The notes under the pieces: generated by a model | Told to the model about the DNA's origin: nothing | The model's database searches: none | The model's input: only the letters and a program-made list of their open reading frames with translations | In this document: positions 1 to 7,827 of the stretch, piece after piece | How positions within the stretch are numbered: position 1 is the stretch's first letter | Layout: the number at the start of each line of letters is the position of its first letter | From: an uncultured Opitutales bacterium | GTDB lineage: Bacteria > Verrucomicrobiota > Verrucomicrobiia > Opitutales > Seribacteraceae | Assembly (NCBI GenBank): GCA_943789375.1 | Contig: CALSTX010000010.1 | Location: 62,001 to 126,000, forward strand | Direction: 5' to 3' | Length of the DNA stretch: 64,000 nucleotides | Position numbers and translations under genes: made by a program

Positions 1-215
1 ATATTCGAACCGTTCTCCTCCAGTCCTTTCTGTCTCCTAGCAAGAGAGGTGTTTTGCTCAAGGGAACTTGACTCAAAGCTACCGATGATAGGCTCCCCCA
101 CTATAACTGTTGCATCAACCTTCTTGGATGGGGAAGTGGAATTATCACAACCTGTCGTTAATGCGGATATGAATAAGGCTGTATTAAATTGTACGAGAAG
201 AAAAGTTCTGTTCAT
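1..215 (-). CDS. Lipoprotein, N-terminal part, cut by left edge
   Basis: Reading the minus strand from an ATG at 215 gives an open frame of 71 codons to the window edge. It starts with a lipoprotein signal peptide: a basic start (MNRTF), a hydrophobic stretch and a lipobox LTTGC at about residues 20-24. A Ser/Lys-rich linker follows, so the mature protein is probably anchored to a membrane through the acylated Cys. It starts 18 bases after the stop of the FtsX-type permease and is probably the last visible gene of that ABC operon. In related operons of other bacteria this place is often held by a DUF3299-type lipoprotein, but too little of the protein is visible to confirm it. The lipoprotein call is fairly safe; the function is unknown. 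Confidence 0.6.
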   Translation of the reverse strand, partial: MNRTFLLVQFNTALFISALTTGCDNSTSPSKKVDATVIVGEPIIGSFESSSLEQNTSLARRQKGLEENGSN

Positions 216-233
216 CGGGATTCTACCATGAGT

Positions 234-1460
234 CTAAGTGGTTTGTTTCAAATTTTCCGACAATTCTGCTTTGTACACTTGTCGGGCAGGCAAAACTCCG
301 CCGGCAAGTCCGATTAATAATACAGTCCCGAAAACATAGGCCCCCATAATATCAATGGAAAAATCATGCATTAATACACCGGTGTTTTCTCGGATGATAT
401 AAGAAGCCAAAAAGTGAATGATGTATTGAAATAGAAAACCAGAAAACGCACCGCAACAGGCGAGTATAAGGGATTGTAAGACCATAACACTGGATACGAT
501 CTGACGGCTTGCTCCCAAACACCGTAAAATTGCAAATTCTCTTTTTCGCTCATTCATCGAACTTCGTAAAGTTAGAACAATGATGAGGGACCCCACAATT
601 GCAATCATTCCAGCAACTAGTTCCAGCACTTTTTGGAACCAGCTAAACTTATCAAAAAAGCTACTTAAAGTGGACGCAACCGGCCACGCCATAGTTGCTA
701 CATTCCCCTGCTTATTATATTTCATATCCAATGAAAAGCCCGCTGCTCCTTTGAGGGATAAAAGAACGGCACTAAGGGAATGTGACATAGACTGATCGTG
801 CCCATCCATGAATTGAATCCCCTTGATTGGAACCCATATGACTCGATCTGCCGGAGTACCCGTAGCTTCCAAAATACCCACAACCACATAAATGTCTCGA
901 TGCTTATTTTCCTCTTTAAAATTTAAGCCATGGTAAGGATGAAACTGATCCCCAACTTGTAACCCGATTTTGCGAGCAACAAATGAACCAACAACAGCTT
1001 CTTTGGCTAGAGGAGTAAATATTCGGCCACCGGCTTCGGTCTTATAATGGTGGCCTGGTTTCCACTCGTGCTTTAGTAACAAATCTGGTTCTGTCCCAAC
1101 CAAACGATAGCCAAGATAATTATCTCCCACTGCAATAGGATAAGCTTCTTTAACTCCCTTGGTTTTTTTTATAATTTCATACTGCTCCCAGGGAAGATTA
1201 CCCGGAGAAGCTTCTACATGAAAAAGTGAATTAAGAATTATCTGAAGCTTGGAACCTCTTGCTCCCAACACGGCGTCAAAGCCACTCGATGAGTGATTAA
1301 ATGCACGTCGTGTTTCGTCGTTTATTTTCCAGGTGCTTAAAAACAACCCTGCTGCCATAGCTATAGTAAAGATTGCCAAAAAAGAAGAAAAGGCATGTTT
1401 GCGAACTCCTCGTAAGGCAAGGAATAAGGCAATGCTAAGACCAGGCCGTATCATATACAT
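234..1460 (-). CDS. FtsX/MacB-type ABC transporter permease
   Basis: This is a 408-residue inner-membrane protein of the FtsX/LolC/MacB permease family. It has one membrane segment near residues 20-40, a large extracytoplasmic (MacB-PCD-like) domain at about 45-270, and three more segments in the last 140 residues, the last ending near residue 395. The conserved cytoplasmic piece with 'REFAILRCLGAS' is seen at about 309-320. Such permeases work with a LolD-like ATPase in lipoprotein handling, drug export or envelope signalling rather than import. A second ATG at 1454 forms an ATGA overlap with the stop of the upstream ATPase gene and may be the true start. The substrate cannot be told from sequence. 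Confidence 0.88.
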   Translation of the reverse strand: MYMIRPGLSIALFLALRGVRKHAFSSFLAIFTIAMAAGLFLSTWKINDETRRAFNHSSSGFDAVLGARGSKLQIILNSLFHVEASPGNLPWEQYEIIKKTKGVKEAYPIAVGDNYLGYRLVGTEPDLLLKHEWKPGHHYKTEAGGRIFTPLAKEAVVGSFVARKIGLQVGDQFHPYHGLNFKEENKHRDIYVVVGILEATGTPADRVIWVPIKGIQFMDGHDQSMSHSLSAVLLSLKGAAGFSLDMKYNKQGNVATMAWPVASTLSSFFDKFSWFQKVLELVAGMIAIVGSLIIVLTLRSSMNERKREFAILRCLGASRQIVSSVMVLQSLILACCGAFSGFLFQYIIHFLASYIIRENTGVLMHDFSIDIMGAYVFGTVLLIGLAGGVLPARQVYKAELSENLKQTT

Positions 1461-2128
1461 GAACCAGTCTCAGTAACTTGGTTTAAGTCACCCCAGTCAA
1501 ATTGGTTATCAAAGGCATGGATCACATTTGGGTCGTGGCTCACGATAATCATACTTGCTCCAGAAGAGGCACACAATTCCTTGATAAGAGCCAACGAATT
1601 TTCGGTATTTTGGGCATCCAAGTTACCAGTAGGTTCGTCCGCCAGTAATAAGGATGGCTGATTGATTAAAGCACGGGCAAGAGCAACTCTTTGTTGTTGC
1701 CCCACAGACATATCTCCAGGCTTGTGGCTCATGCGGTCTTTTAATCCAACCCGATCTAGCATTTCTTTGGCTTTTGCTTGATTCACTTGACCGCCAAAAC
1801 TCATCGCGATCAATAAATTTTCCAAGGCCGAACAACTTTGTAACAAATGAAAAGATTGGAAAATGTAACCGATAGATGCTGCCCGGAGATAATCTCTTTT
1901 ACTTTCTGACAATTCATGTAAGGCAATACCATCTAAGTGAAGCTCTCCCTCATCTGGAAGTAAGAGGCCTGCAATCAAATTTAAAAATGTTGTTTTTCCT
2001 GAACCGCTTGCTCCATGTATTGCAACCATCTTACTCTTTTCTAATACAAACTCATCAATACCAACCACAGGCAAAATAATTTCACCTCTCAGCTGAAAGC
2101 CTTTCTTTAGATTAGTTATTTGTAACAT
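1451..2128 (-). CDS. ABC transporter ATP-binding protein, LolD/MacB type
   Basis: This 225-residue ABC ATPase powers the permease encoded immediately downstream, whose start overlaps its stop. Visible motifs in order: Walker A GASGSGKTT at 39-47, Q-loop with Gln91, signature at 140-144, Walker B LLLADEP near 160-166 with the TGNLD D-loop region after it, and the switch His in SHD near 197. The signature reads MSVGQ instead of the usual LSGGQ, a modest deviation that keeps the Gly-Gln. Size and motif spacing match the LolD/FtsE/MacB group. The gene is divergent from the Nudix gene; about 165 bases lie between the two starts and should hold both promoters. Confidence 0.9.
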   Translation of the reverse strand: MLQITNLKKGFQLRGEIILPVVGIDEFVLEKSKMVAIHGASGSGKTTFLNLIAGLLLPDEGELHLDGIALHELSESKRDYLRAASIGYIFQSFHLLQSCSALENLLIAMSFGGQVNQAKAKEMLDRVGLKDRMSHKPGDMSVGQQQRVALARALINQPSLLLADEPTGNLDAQNTENSLALIKELCASSGASMIIVSHDPNVIHAFDNQFDWGDLNQVTETGSCI

Positions 2129-2293
2129 TTTCGGCTTTTTATGGTTACTCCTATTTTAAAGAAGAGCAAGAAGTACTGGAATTTTAGATATACTTTTTCT
2201 GTGCTATCCTTTTCTTGTTTTTTTAATTTCCTTGTTTTCAAGCTTCTAACGACTAGTAGTTATTACGGGTGTTGGAATTTCAAAAAAGACGGG

Positions 2294-2680
2294 ATGAAAG
2301 TAACAAAAAAATGGGGCGTAATCCCTTACAGGCAAAATTCACGGGGAAAAGTTGAATTCTTGATCGTATCGACAGCAGGAGGAAAATGGGTTTTTCCAAA
2401 AGGCAACTTAATCAAGCGGCTTGGCCCCACTCGTACAGCTCAACTTGAAGCCTACGAAGAGGCAGGTATTGCTGGGGATATTTCTCCCTCCCCTTACACC
2501 ATAAAAGTGGGAACCACAAAATTTTTCTTCTACCCGCTCCAGGTATCCAAGGTATTCAAAGATTGGCCTGAATCCAACGTTAGGGCAAGAAAGTGGGTGC
2601 GACCCAAAGAAGCAGCAAACTATTTAAGACGGCGACCTTTTAAGCAAATGCTTAGGACTGCGACTATGGAACTCGTTTAG
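2294..2680 (+). CDS. Nudix hydrolase with degenerate Nudix box
   Basis: The frame is open from 2141, but the segment before 2294 encodes a hydrophobic, Cys/Phe-rich leader unlike a Nudix protein, so I take the ATG at 2294 (MKVTKKWGVIPYR), giving 128 residues. The Nudix box spans about residues 37-59. It keeps the initial Gly and the metal-binding EAYEEAG core, but the first Glu and the Arg of the canonical G-x5-E-x7-R-E motif are both Leu here. The family with 'PKG....P...A..EAYEEAG' commonly shows this variant. These enzymes hydrolyse nucleoside diphosphate-linked compounds or diphosphoinositol polyphosphates; the substrate here is unknown. It is followed after 86 bases by the DUF3570 gene, with no clear functional link. 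Confidence 0.8.
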   Translation: MKVTKKWGVIPYRQNSRGKVEFLIVSTAGGKWVFPKGNLIKRLGPTRTAQLEAYEEAGIAGDISPSPYTIKVGTTKFFFYPLQVSKVFKDWPESNVRARKWVRPKEAANYLRRRPFKQMLRTATMELV

Positions 2681-2766
2681 GCTTCTTTATCCTTTTGGGT
2701 GCAAAATTTATCGTGATCCTAGAGTTGAAGGGTTGACCATCTGCTTTTTAGTTCAACAATAAACAA

Positions 2767-3903
2767 ATGCGGGCACTTTGTGTATGTACTTTATTAACCT
2801 TTCATCTGTTTACAGAGAAAGGAAATGGGCAAAATGCAGTACGGACAAAGTACCGTGAGTGGATTGAGGATGACGACCGGGTAGAAGTAAGGTCCTGGTA
2901 TGCCGAAACTGCAATTGCCTTGCAGGACGGATGGTCCGTCGAATTCCTTGGTACAATTGACGCCTGGTCTGGAGCAACTCCCAATGGATTACCGCCTGGA
3001 GAAAGCAAGCCCAGTGACCCCAACGAATGGCTCAACAATGTGTCAGAAGAACTGAGAAAAGCTGGTCAGCTTACCTGCAATAAGGAAACTAAGAGTTACT
3101 CCTTGAGCCTTGAGTATGGTGTCAGTGATGAACCTGATTATTTGTCCAGAAGTTACGCCGTTCAATATGCCCGTAAATTTGCAGCTGATACCTTAATTAT
3201 AAATTCTGGATTTTCTCTCCAGGATGATTCCGTCAAAAATGTAGATGGGCTTTTTGTAAGCAAAAGAAACCCAACAATTTCACTGGGCCTTCAACGTATT
3301 CTGGATAAGTTCACATCCATTTCCCTCAACTTTTCATATTCTACTCCGAGTGGATACCTGAGTGACCCTTACAAAAGAATTCCGGTTGATATGGCACCTG
3401 CCCCGGTTGTAAACCTGGAACCTGAGAACCGTCCCGATGAAAGGCAGATTTTTGTTTTCTATTCTGAAATATCGAGATACCTAGAAAATATCAAGGCGGG
3501 CACTCACATGAGATACAGGTATTTTGAAGATAGCCATGATCTGAACGGACATACCCTTGAACTTGAAGCGGTCAAGAAACTAGGTGACCGCTGGGCATAC
3601 TCAACAAGTTACCGTTATTACAACCAAAACCAGGCATCTTTTTACACCCCACAAATTCAAAAGTTTGAAACTTTTATGATCCGCCCCAACTCTGCAACCG
3701 GACCATACTACTCCGCAGACCACCGATTGTCTTCTTTTGATTCTCAAACTCTATCTCTTAAACTTTCTTATTTCCTCAAAGATGACATGATTATCGATGC
3801 TGGCTTCGACCGATACTTTACGCAGGGAAAAGATGGGATTACTGATCAAAAAGTTTATCCGGATGCAAATGTTTTCACCCTCGGGTTTCAATGGCAGTAT
3901 TAG
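2767..3903 (+). CDS. DUF3570 outer-membrane beta-barrel-like protein
   Basis: This 378-residue protein has a short hydrophobic N-terminus resembling a signal peptide (about residues 1-21) and then DUF3570 hallmarks: YREWIEDDDRVEVRSWY followed by DAWSGATPNG at residues 65-74. The rest is rich in alternating polar/aromatic strands and ends in a final aromatic strand (FTLGFQWQY), as outer-membrane barrels do. The DxxSGAT element matches the motif on which ApbE enzymes attach FMN to Thr, and an ApbE gene starts inside the last codons of this one. DUF3570, ApbE and DUF4266 genes co-occur in other bacteria, from memory. Covalent flavin on this protein is my inference. No enzymatic role is known to me. 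Confidence 0.85.
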   Translation: MRALCVCTLLTFHLFTEKGNGQNAVRTKYREWIEDDDRVEVRSWYAETAIALQDGWSVEFLGTIDAWSGATPNGLPPGESKPSDPNEWLNNVSEELRKAGQLTCNKETKSYSLSLEYGVSDEPDYLSRSYAVQYARKFAADTLIINSGFSLQDDSVKNVDGLFVSKRNPTISLGLQRILDKFTSISLNFSYSTPSGYLSDPYKRIPVDMAPAPVVNLEPENRPDERQIFVFYSEISRYLENIKAGTHMRYRYFEDSHDLNGHTLELEAVKKLGDRWAYSTSYRYYNQNQASFYTPQIQKFETFMIRPNSATGPYYSADHRLSSFDSQTLSLKLSYFLKDDMIIDAGFDRYFTQGKDGITDQKVYPDANVFTLGFQWQY

Positions 3904-4874
3904 TAGAAAAGGCCAAGCCGCACAGCCTGGTCAAAGAAAAGCAACATGCAAGACTCTGCTTTCAGGCATTTGGTACAAATTGTAGCCTCCTGCTTCCATA
4001 TTTTGAGCATCAGAACCTAGACCTTGTTTCCCGGCAAGTCGTCGTATGGGTTAATAATTTCGAGCAGCGCTACTCTCGTTATCTTGAAGATAGCTGGGTC
4101 ACTGAAGTAAATCGTTCAGCAGGAAAGAAAGCTGTTTCCATTACTGCAGAAGATTTTGAAGTTTTGCGTGCTGCCACTTTTACGTTTTTTCAAAGTAAGC
4201 ATGCTATTGATCCATCCTGTTTACCACTGACTCAGTTATGGCAAAAGGCAAAAGCCATCAAAAAAGTGCCAAATGAAGATCAAATCCTTGAGGCTTGTAA
4301 TCTTGTAAACTGGGAATGGGTGGAATACACCCAAACCGAAATTTTCCTGCCCCAGCCGGGAATGGGCTTAGACTTTGGCGGCTTTGGTAAAGAATGGGCT
4401 GTTGATAAGATAGCTGGACTCTTAAAAAGCCATGGTCATGAAAATTTTCTCATCAACTTTGGTGGAGATATTTTTGGATTTGGCAAAGCAGGGGGCAATG
4501 AAACCTGGAAGGTAGGCATCGAGAAACCGGACGGAGAGGGCCAGGCTGCCTATGTAGTAGCCCTCAAAAACCATGCCTTGGCATCATCGGGGAATTACCG
4601 AAAGTTTTTTGATATAAGTAATAAGCGCTATGGCCATACCCTAGACCCCCGTACTGGCTATCCTACCATTCACTCTGATCTAAGTGCATCGATTATTAGC
4701 CCGAGCTGTTTGAAATCTGGCATCCTTTCAACAACCTGTTTACTTAATGAAAGAGAAACAGGAATGCGTATGATTGAAGCAGAATGGGATACAGAAGGCT
4801 GTATCCAATCCATTGATTCCTCCTGTACCAGCAATAAATTTTATGATTATGTAGTGTATGAAAACTGCTCTTAA
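3891..4874 (+). CDS. apbE: FAD:protein FMN transferase (ApbE family)
   Basis: ApbE enzymes cleave FAD and attach FMN to a Thr in target proteins. This 327-residue member shows the family motifs in order: GLDFGGFGKEWAVD (159-172, for the DLGGxxKGxAVD motif), NFGGD (189-193), SSGNYRKFF (232-240, for TSGDYRRYF) and HTLDPRTGYP (249-258). The C-terminal metal site, normally ADALxT, reads SGILST (276-281): the Thr is kept but the Mg-binding Asp is Gly277. No signal peptide or lipobox is visible, unlike many periplasmic ApbE proteins. The start overlaps the DUF3570 stop by 13 bases and the end overlaps the DUF4266 start, so the three genes are translationally linked. Confidence 0.88.
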   Translation: MAVLVEKAKPHSLVKEKQHARLCFQAFGTNCSLLLPYFEHQNLDLVSRQVVVWVNNFEQRYSRYLEDSWVTEVNRSAGKKAVSITAEDFEVLRAATFTFFQSKHAIDPSCLPLTQLWQKAKAIKKVPNEDQILEACNLVNWEWVEYTQTEIFLPQPGMGLDFGGFGKEWAVDKIAGLLKSHGHENFLINFGGDIFGFGKAGGNETWKVGIEKPDGEGQAAYVVALKNHALASSGNYRKFFDISNKRYGHTLDPRTGYPTIHSDLSASIISPSCLKSGILSTTCLLNERETGMRMIEAEWDTEGCIQSIDSSCTSNKFYDYVVYENCS

Positions 4875-5079
4875 GCTAGCACCCGCAGTCTACCTTTTGC
4901 TTGCAGGTTGTTCACCAAAAGTGACTGTCAGCCCATTGGATAGATATCACCATGCAGATTTTGTCATGCAAGCAGATCGCGACAGGCTCTCCCTAAAAAT
5001 GAACGAGCATGCCTACTTTTCAAGAGAAGGGTCAAGAGGAGGCCGCGGAGCAGGCGGTACTGGATGCGGATGTAATTAA
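4858..5079 (+). CDS. DUF4266 small lipoprotein with Gly-rich GCGCN tail
   Basis: This 73-residue protein has a signal peptide ending in the lipobox LLAGC (Cys18), then a short conserved segment (LDRYHHADFVMQADRD) and a Gly/Arg-rich tail ending GTGCGCN. This layout is that of DUF4266 lipoproteins. Its start lies inside the end of the ApbE gene, and the next gene starts one base after its stop. The two C-terminal Cys in GCGC, plus the conserved His pair, could bind a metal or form a disulfide in the periplasm. That is inference; no activity is established. The overlap with ApbE and DUF3570 genes argues that it serves the same envelope redox or flavin-linked process. Confidence 0.8.
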   Translation: MKTALKLAPAVYLLLAGCSPKVTVSPLDRYHHADFVMQADRDRLSLKMNEHAYFSREGSRGGRGAGGTGCGCN

Positions 5080-5080
5080 G

Positions 5081-5860
5081 ATGAAAAAAATCAGGTTATT
5101 TGTTTCCTTTCTTGTTTTGGTTGAAACTCGGTCTGTTTTGCCAAAACTTATCAAATTTTCAGGAGTTTTGCTCAAACCCGTCCCCTGCTTAATCAAATCA
5201 ATCCATGCCTGGCTCCCTGCAACAACAGGGGTGGTTACAACCCATGCATTATCTGGGGCCACCACAGAGGTACAATCAGAGCAGGGAAATTCAATCACCC
5301 TAAAAGTTGGAGAGGAACTCGAATATCAGTTTCACACATCTCGGCATTCTGCTCAAAGCTTTCAGGTTAACGGCTTACCCGAGGGTCTTAGTACGGATTT
5401 AAGCTACGGGTCTGGTAAAGTCTCGGGGAAGGTCTCGCAAGCTGGAAATTATACCATTGAAATTACAGGTTTTCACTACCAAGGCTACTCAGGCAGTGCC
5501 ACTCCGACTTACAAATTAAATGTAAATGTGGAAGCAACAGAAGCATCCATCACAACATATTTTACTCCGAATGAATTAAGTCATCTCGGTAATACATGGT
5601 TTGATTCATCATGGTTTGGCATATTCTATAATCCAGAAAGCACAGGCTGGTTATATCACCATCAATTAGGGTGGCTGTACGGAGAATCTACTGAAGTGGA
5701 CAAATTTTGGTTTTATGACCTAGACCTGCAATGGCTTTACACAACCAAAGAGTTATACCCTTACTTTTTTCGTAATTCTACCCAAAGTTGGCATTACCAC
5801 TTGCAGGATTCATCCAGCTATCGCTTTTGGGATTACTCCTCGAAAACAAAGGTTCCATAA
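5081..5860 (+). CDS. Secreted protein with Ig-like (He_PIG) domain and aromatic-rich tail
   Basis: The start at 5081 (MKKIRLFV) comes one base after the DUF4266 stop and gives 259 residues with a signal-like hydrophobic start; the frame stays open upstream to 5009. Residues 68-155 resemble a putative-Ig (He_PIG) domain: an 'NSITLKVGEELEYQF' strand, then LPEGLS, then GKVSGKVSQAGNYTIEI. The last 80 residues are a Trp/Tyr ladder (GWLY...WFYD...WLYT...WHYH...FWDY), a tail common in secreted proteins of marine Verrucomicrobiota and possibly a surface-anchoring module. Residues 58-62 read SGATT, resembling the ApbE target motif but lacking the usual upstream Asp. The N-terminus before the Ig-like domain is unusual and could hide a frame error. 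Confidence 0.6.
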   Translation: MKKIRLFVSFLVLVETRSVLPKLIKFSGVLLKPVPCLIKSIHAWLPATTGVVTTHALSGATTEVQSEQGNSITLKVGEELEYQFHTSRHSAQSFQVNGLPEGLSTDLSYGSGKVSGKVSQAGNYTIEITGFHYQGYSGSATPTYKLNVNVEATEASITTYFTPNELSHLGNTWFDSSWFGIFYNPESTGWLYHHQLGWLYGESTEVDKFWFYDLDLQWLYTTKELYPYFFRNSTQSWHYHLQDSSSYRFWDYSSKTKVP

Positions 5861-5908
5861 CCTGACTTTAATTGTCCCCCGCTCGGCGCAAAAAGTACGA
5901 ACAGCTAA

Positions 5909-6802
5909 ATGTCTCAAGAGTTTCAAAAGATTTTTAAAACTCCGAAGTACACAGGAATTACCCTGTCGCTGCTCTCTATGTTTGTGCTGGCTTCGATGTT
6001 TGTGGTTTGGGAAAAGATGCCTCAGAAAAAAGACTTCTCCTCTGGTCAATCTCTTCAGGTTTGGGCCGAAGACACGATGCGGAATGCTGTTGATTTAGCT
6101 AAAAATGACTATGAAGCTGAAATGAAAGCATCGGTGAAAATTCAATACTTTTCCGTTTATAAAATGAATGAGATTTTGACCAGTAACTCAAAACCTTGGC
6201 CTGATCTTTTTTTATCCACAGATACCACCCATTCATATAACAAAAGAATTTCAAGTTTATCTGCGGAAAAAATTCCCCTTGCTTATCACCCAAATCGTTC
6301 AGGTCTTACCAAAACCTTCTCGAGATCCGCAATCCATGCACATGTAAGTAAATTATCACAAAGACCGATCGATGCTATTCGCTTTGCTCGCTTTCTTGCA
6401 GCACCTAGCCGCGGACAGTTTTATTTTGCTCAAGATAAGTGGATAGGAGTAGACGGGGATAAATGGAGAGCAACCCCAGAAATTAAAATCCTTTGCGACA
6501 CACAATTCAAAACAAAGATTACACCCGCTTTACAATTATCTAAAACAAGAGAAGGTATAACTTACGATATTCATTTTCAAAAACCCAAAGAAATCGAAAG
6601 TTCGCTAGCTATCTTACACGAAAGCCAAGCAAGGCAATACCTTCCCGATATTATCATTAGTCATGTCCCTCTACTACTTCCCCAAGACACATTTAATTTC
6701 TATTCTGCAGATGAAGAAAATTTACGACTTTATTATCTAGTGAAAGGAACAAGTTCCCATTTGTGTAAACGAACCCTTTCCACTCTCAATTTAAAACCCT
6801 GA
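5909..6802 (+). CDS. Membrane-anchored ModA-like substrate-binding protein
   Basis: This 297-residue protein has one N-terminal membrane anchor (about residues 16-34) and then a domain resembling periplasmic molybdate-type (ModA/SBP class II) binding proteins: LQVWAEDTMRNAV near the start of the domain, a PWPDLFLS segment, and the cluster AIRFARFLAAPSRGQFYF typical of the second lobe. The last third looks like the start of a second, partial ModA-like lobe. No permease or ATPase gene is adjacent, so a normal import role is doubtful; it may be a sensor or scaffold. Neighbours are the aromatic-rich secreted protein (48 bases upstream) and an HtrA-type protease (46 bases downstream). Confidence 0.55.
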   Translation: MSQEFQKIFKTPKYTGITLSLLSMFVLASMFVVWEKMPQKKDFSSGQSLQVWAEDTMRNAVDLAKNDYEAEMKASVKIQYFSVYKMNEILTSNSKPWPDLFLSTDTTHSYNKRISSLSAEKIPLAYHPNRSGLTKTFSRSAIHAHVSKLSQRPIDAIRFARFLAAPSRGQFYFAQDKWIGVDGDKWRATPEIKILCDTQFKTKITPALQLSKTREGITYDIHFQKPKEIESSLAILHESQARQYLPDIIISHVPLLLPQDTFNFYSADEENLRLYYLVKGTSSHLCKRTLSTLNLKP

Positions 6803-6848
6803 AATAATAAAATTTGCGAGTTATTCCATTGGTAGCTTATTGAGAACT

Positions 6849-7823
6849 ATGCCTTTACCTTTCCAACACATCCTGCTTACTTTCTTTTTATCCGGAGTTA
6901 TCGGATTTTCTGAGGTTGTTGATCAACAGGCTTGGGAAAAAAAAGTACCGAAAAACAGGGACGATCTAGCTGCCATTCAGGCAAGATTACAAGAGCTCAT
7001 ACCCATGGCTCAAAAAGCGTTAGTTTCTATTGAAGCAAATGATGGTGCAGGTAGTGGGGTGATTGTTTCACCTGATGGTCTTATTCTCTCTGCGGCCCAT
7101 GTCATTGGACAAACCGGAGTTGACATGGAAGTTCGACTTCTTGATGGAAGGCGGGCTAAAGCAGTCACCTTAGGGGGCTCAGAAATTTCAGATGCCGGCA
7201 TGCTCCAAATTAAGGAAGCCGGTCCTTGGCCTTATGTTGAGTTACCTAAGCACCATGCGTCAAAGGTTGGCGACTGGTGCTTTGGCCTTGGTCATCCTGG
7301 TGGCTTCGATCTCGAAAGAGGTATGGTCGTTAGGATTGGTCGCATCATCGAAAAACAAGATGAAACTATGCAGACTGATAGCCGACTACTTGGGGGAGAC
7401 TCAGGTGGGCCTTTATTTAACTTCGAAGGCAAAGTTATTGCCATTCATAGTAGGATTTCTAAAGAATCCGATCAAAATTTTCACGTTCCAATAGAGTCTT
7501 TCCAGGAAAATTGGGATTTTTTTCAAAATCAGGATTTACTCACTTACGAGAATATTGAACGAGGAGGATTTCTTGGCATAGCTTGTGAAGAAACTGAACA
7601 CGGGCTTGTGATCCAATCGGTTATTCCGGGAACAGCGGCCGAAAAAGCTGGTTTTCAAGAAAATGACATTATCCTAAAGGTGGATGACGTAGTTATTAAA
7701 AATAGAGAAAAACTAACCATTTTCATTTCGGGTAAAGATCCTGATGACGAAATTAAAATTGAGTACCAACGACAAATGTCCGTGGCTACACTCAAGCTTA
7801 AGCTCGGCTCCAGGTTAGAATAA
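6849..7823 (+). CDS. S1C (HtrA/Deg-type) serine protease with one PDZ domain
   Basis: The start is taken as ATG 6849, giving 324 residues with a signal peptide (hydrophobic to about residue 20); a TTG at 6840 is less likely. The trypsin-like catalytic triad is complete: His84 in SAAHV, Asp115 in EISDAGML and Ser185 in GGDSGGPL. A single PDZ domain follows, with the carboxylate-binding GFLGI near residue 235 and AAEKAGFQENDIIL after it. Such periplasmic proteases or chaperones handle misfolded envelope proteins. A damaged paralogue starts 4 bases after its stop, so this is a tandem pair of which only the first copy reads through. Confidence 0.88.
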   Translation: MPLPFQHILLTFFLSGVIGFSEVVDQQAWEKKVPKNRDDLAAIQARLQELIPMAQKALVSIEANDGAGSGVIVSPDGLILSAAHVIGQTGVDMEVRLLDGRRAKAVTLGGSEISDAGMLQIKEAGPWPYVELPKHHASKVGDWCFGLGHPGGFDLERGMVVRIGRIIEKQDETMQTDSRLLGGDSGGPLFNFEGKVIAIHSRISKESDQNFHVPIESFQENWDFFQNQDLLTYENIERGGFLGIACEETEHGLVIQSVIPGTAAEKAGFQENDIILKVDDVVIKNREKLTIFISGKDPDDEIKIEYQRQMSVATLKLKLGSRLE

Positions 7824-7827
7824 AGTA

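Noticed and set aside
49-231. Plus-strand open frame of 60 codons at the left edge
   Set aside because: The minus strand there encodes a convincing lipoprotein signal peptide with a lipobox directly after the permease gene; the plus frame has no family features.
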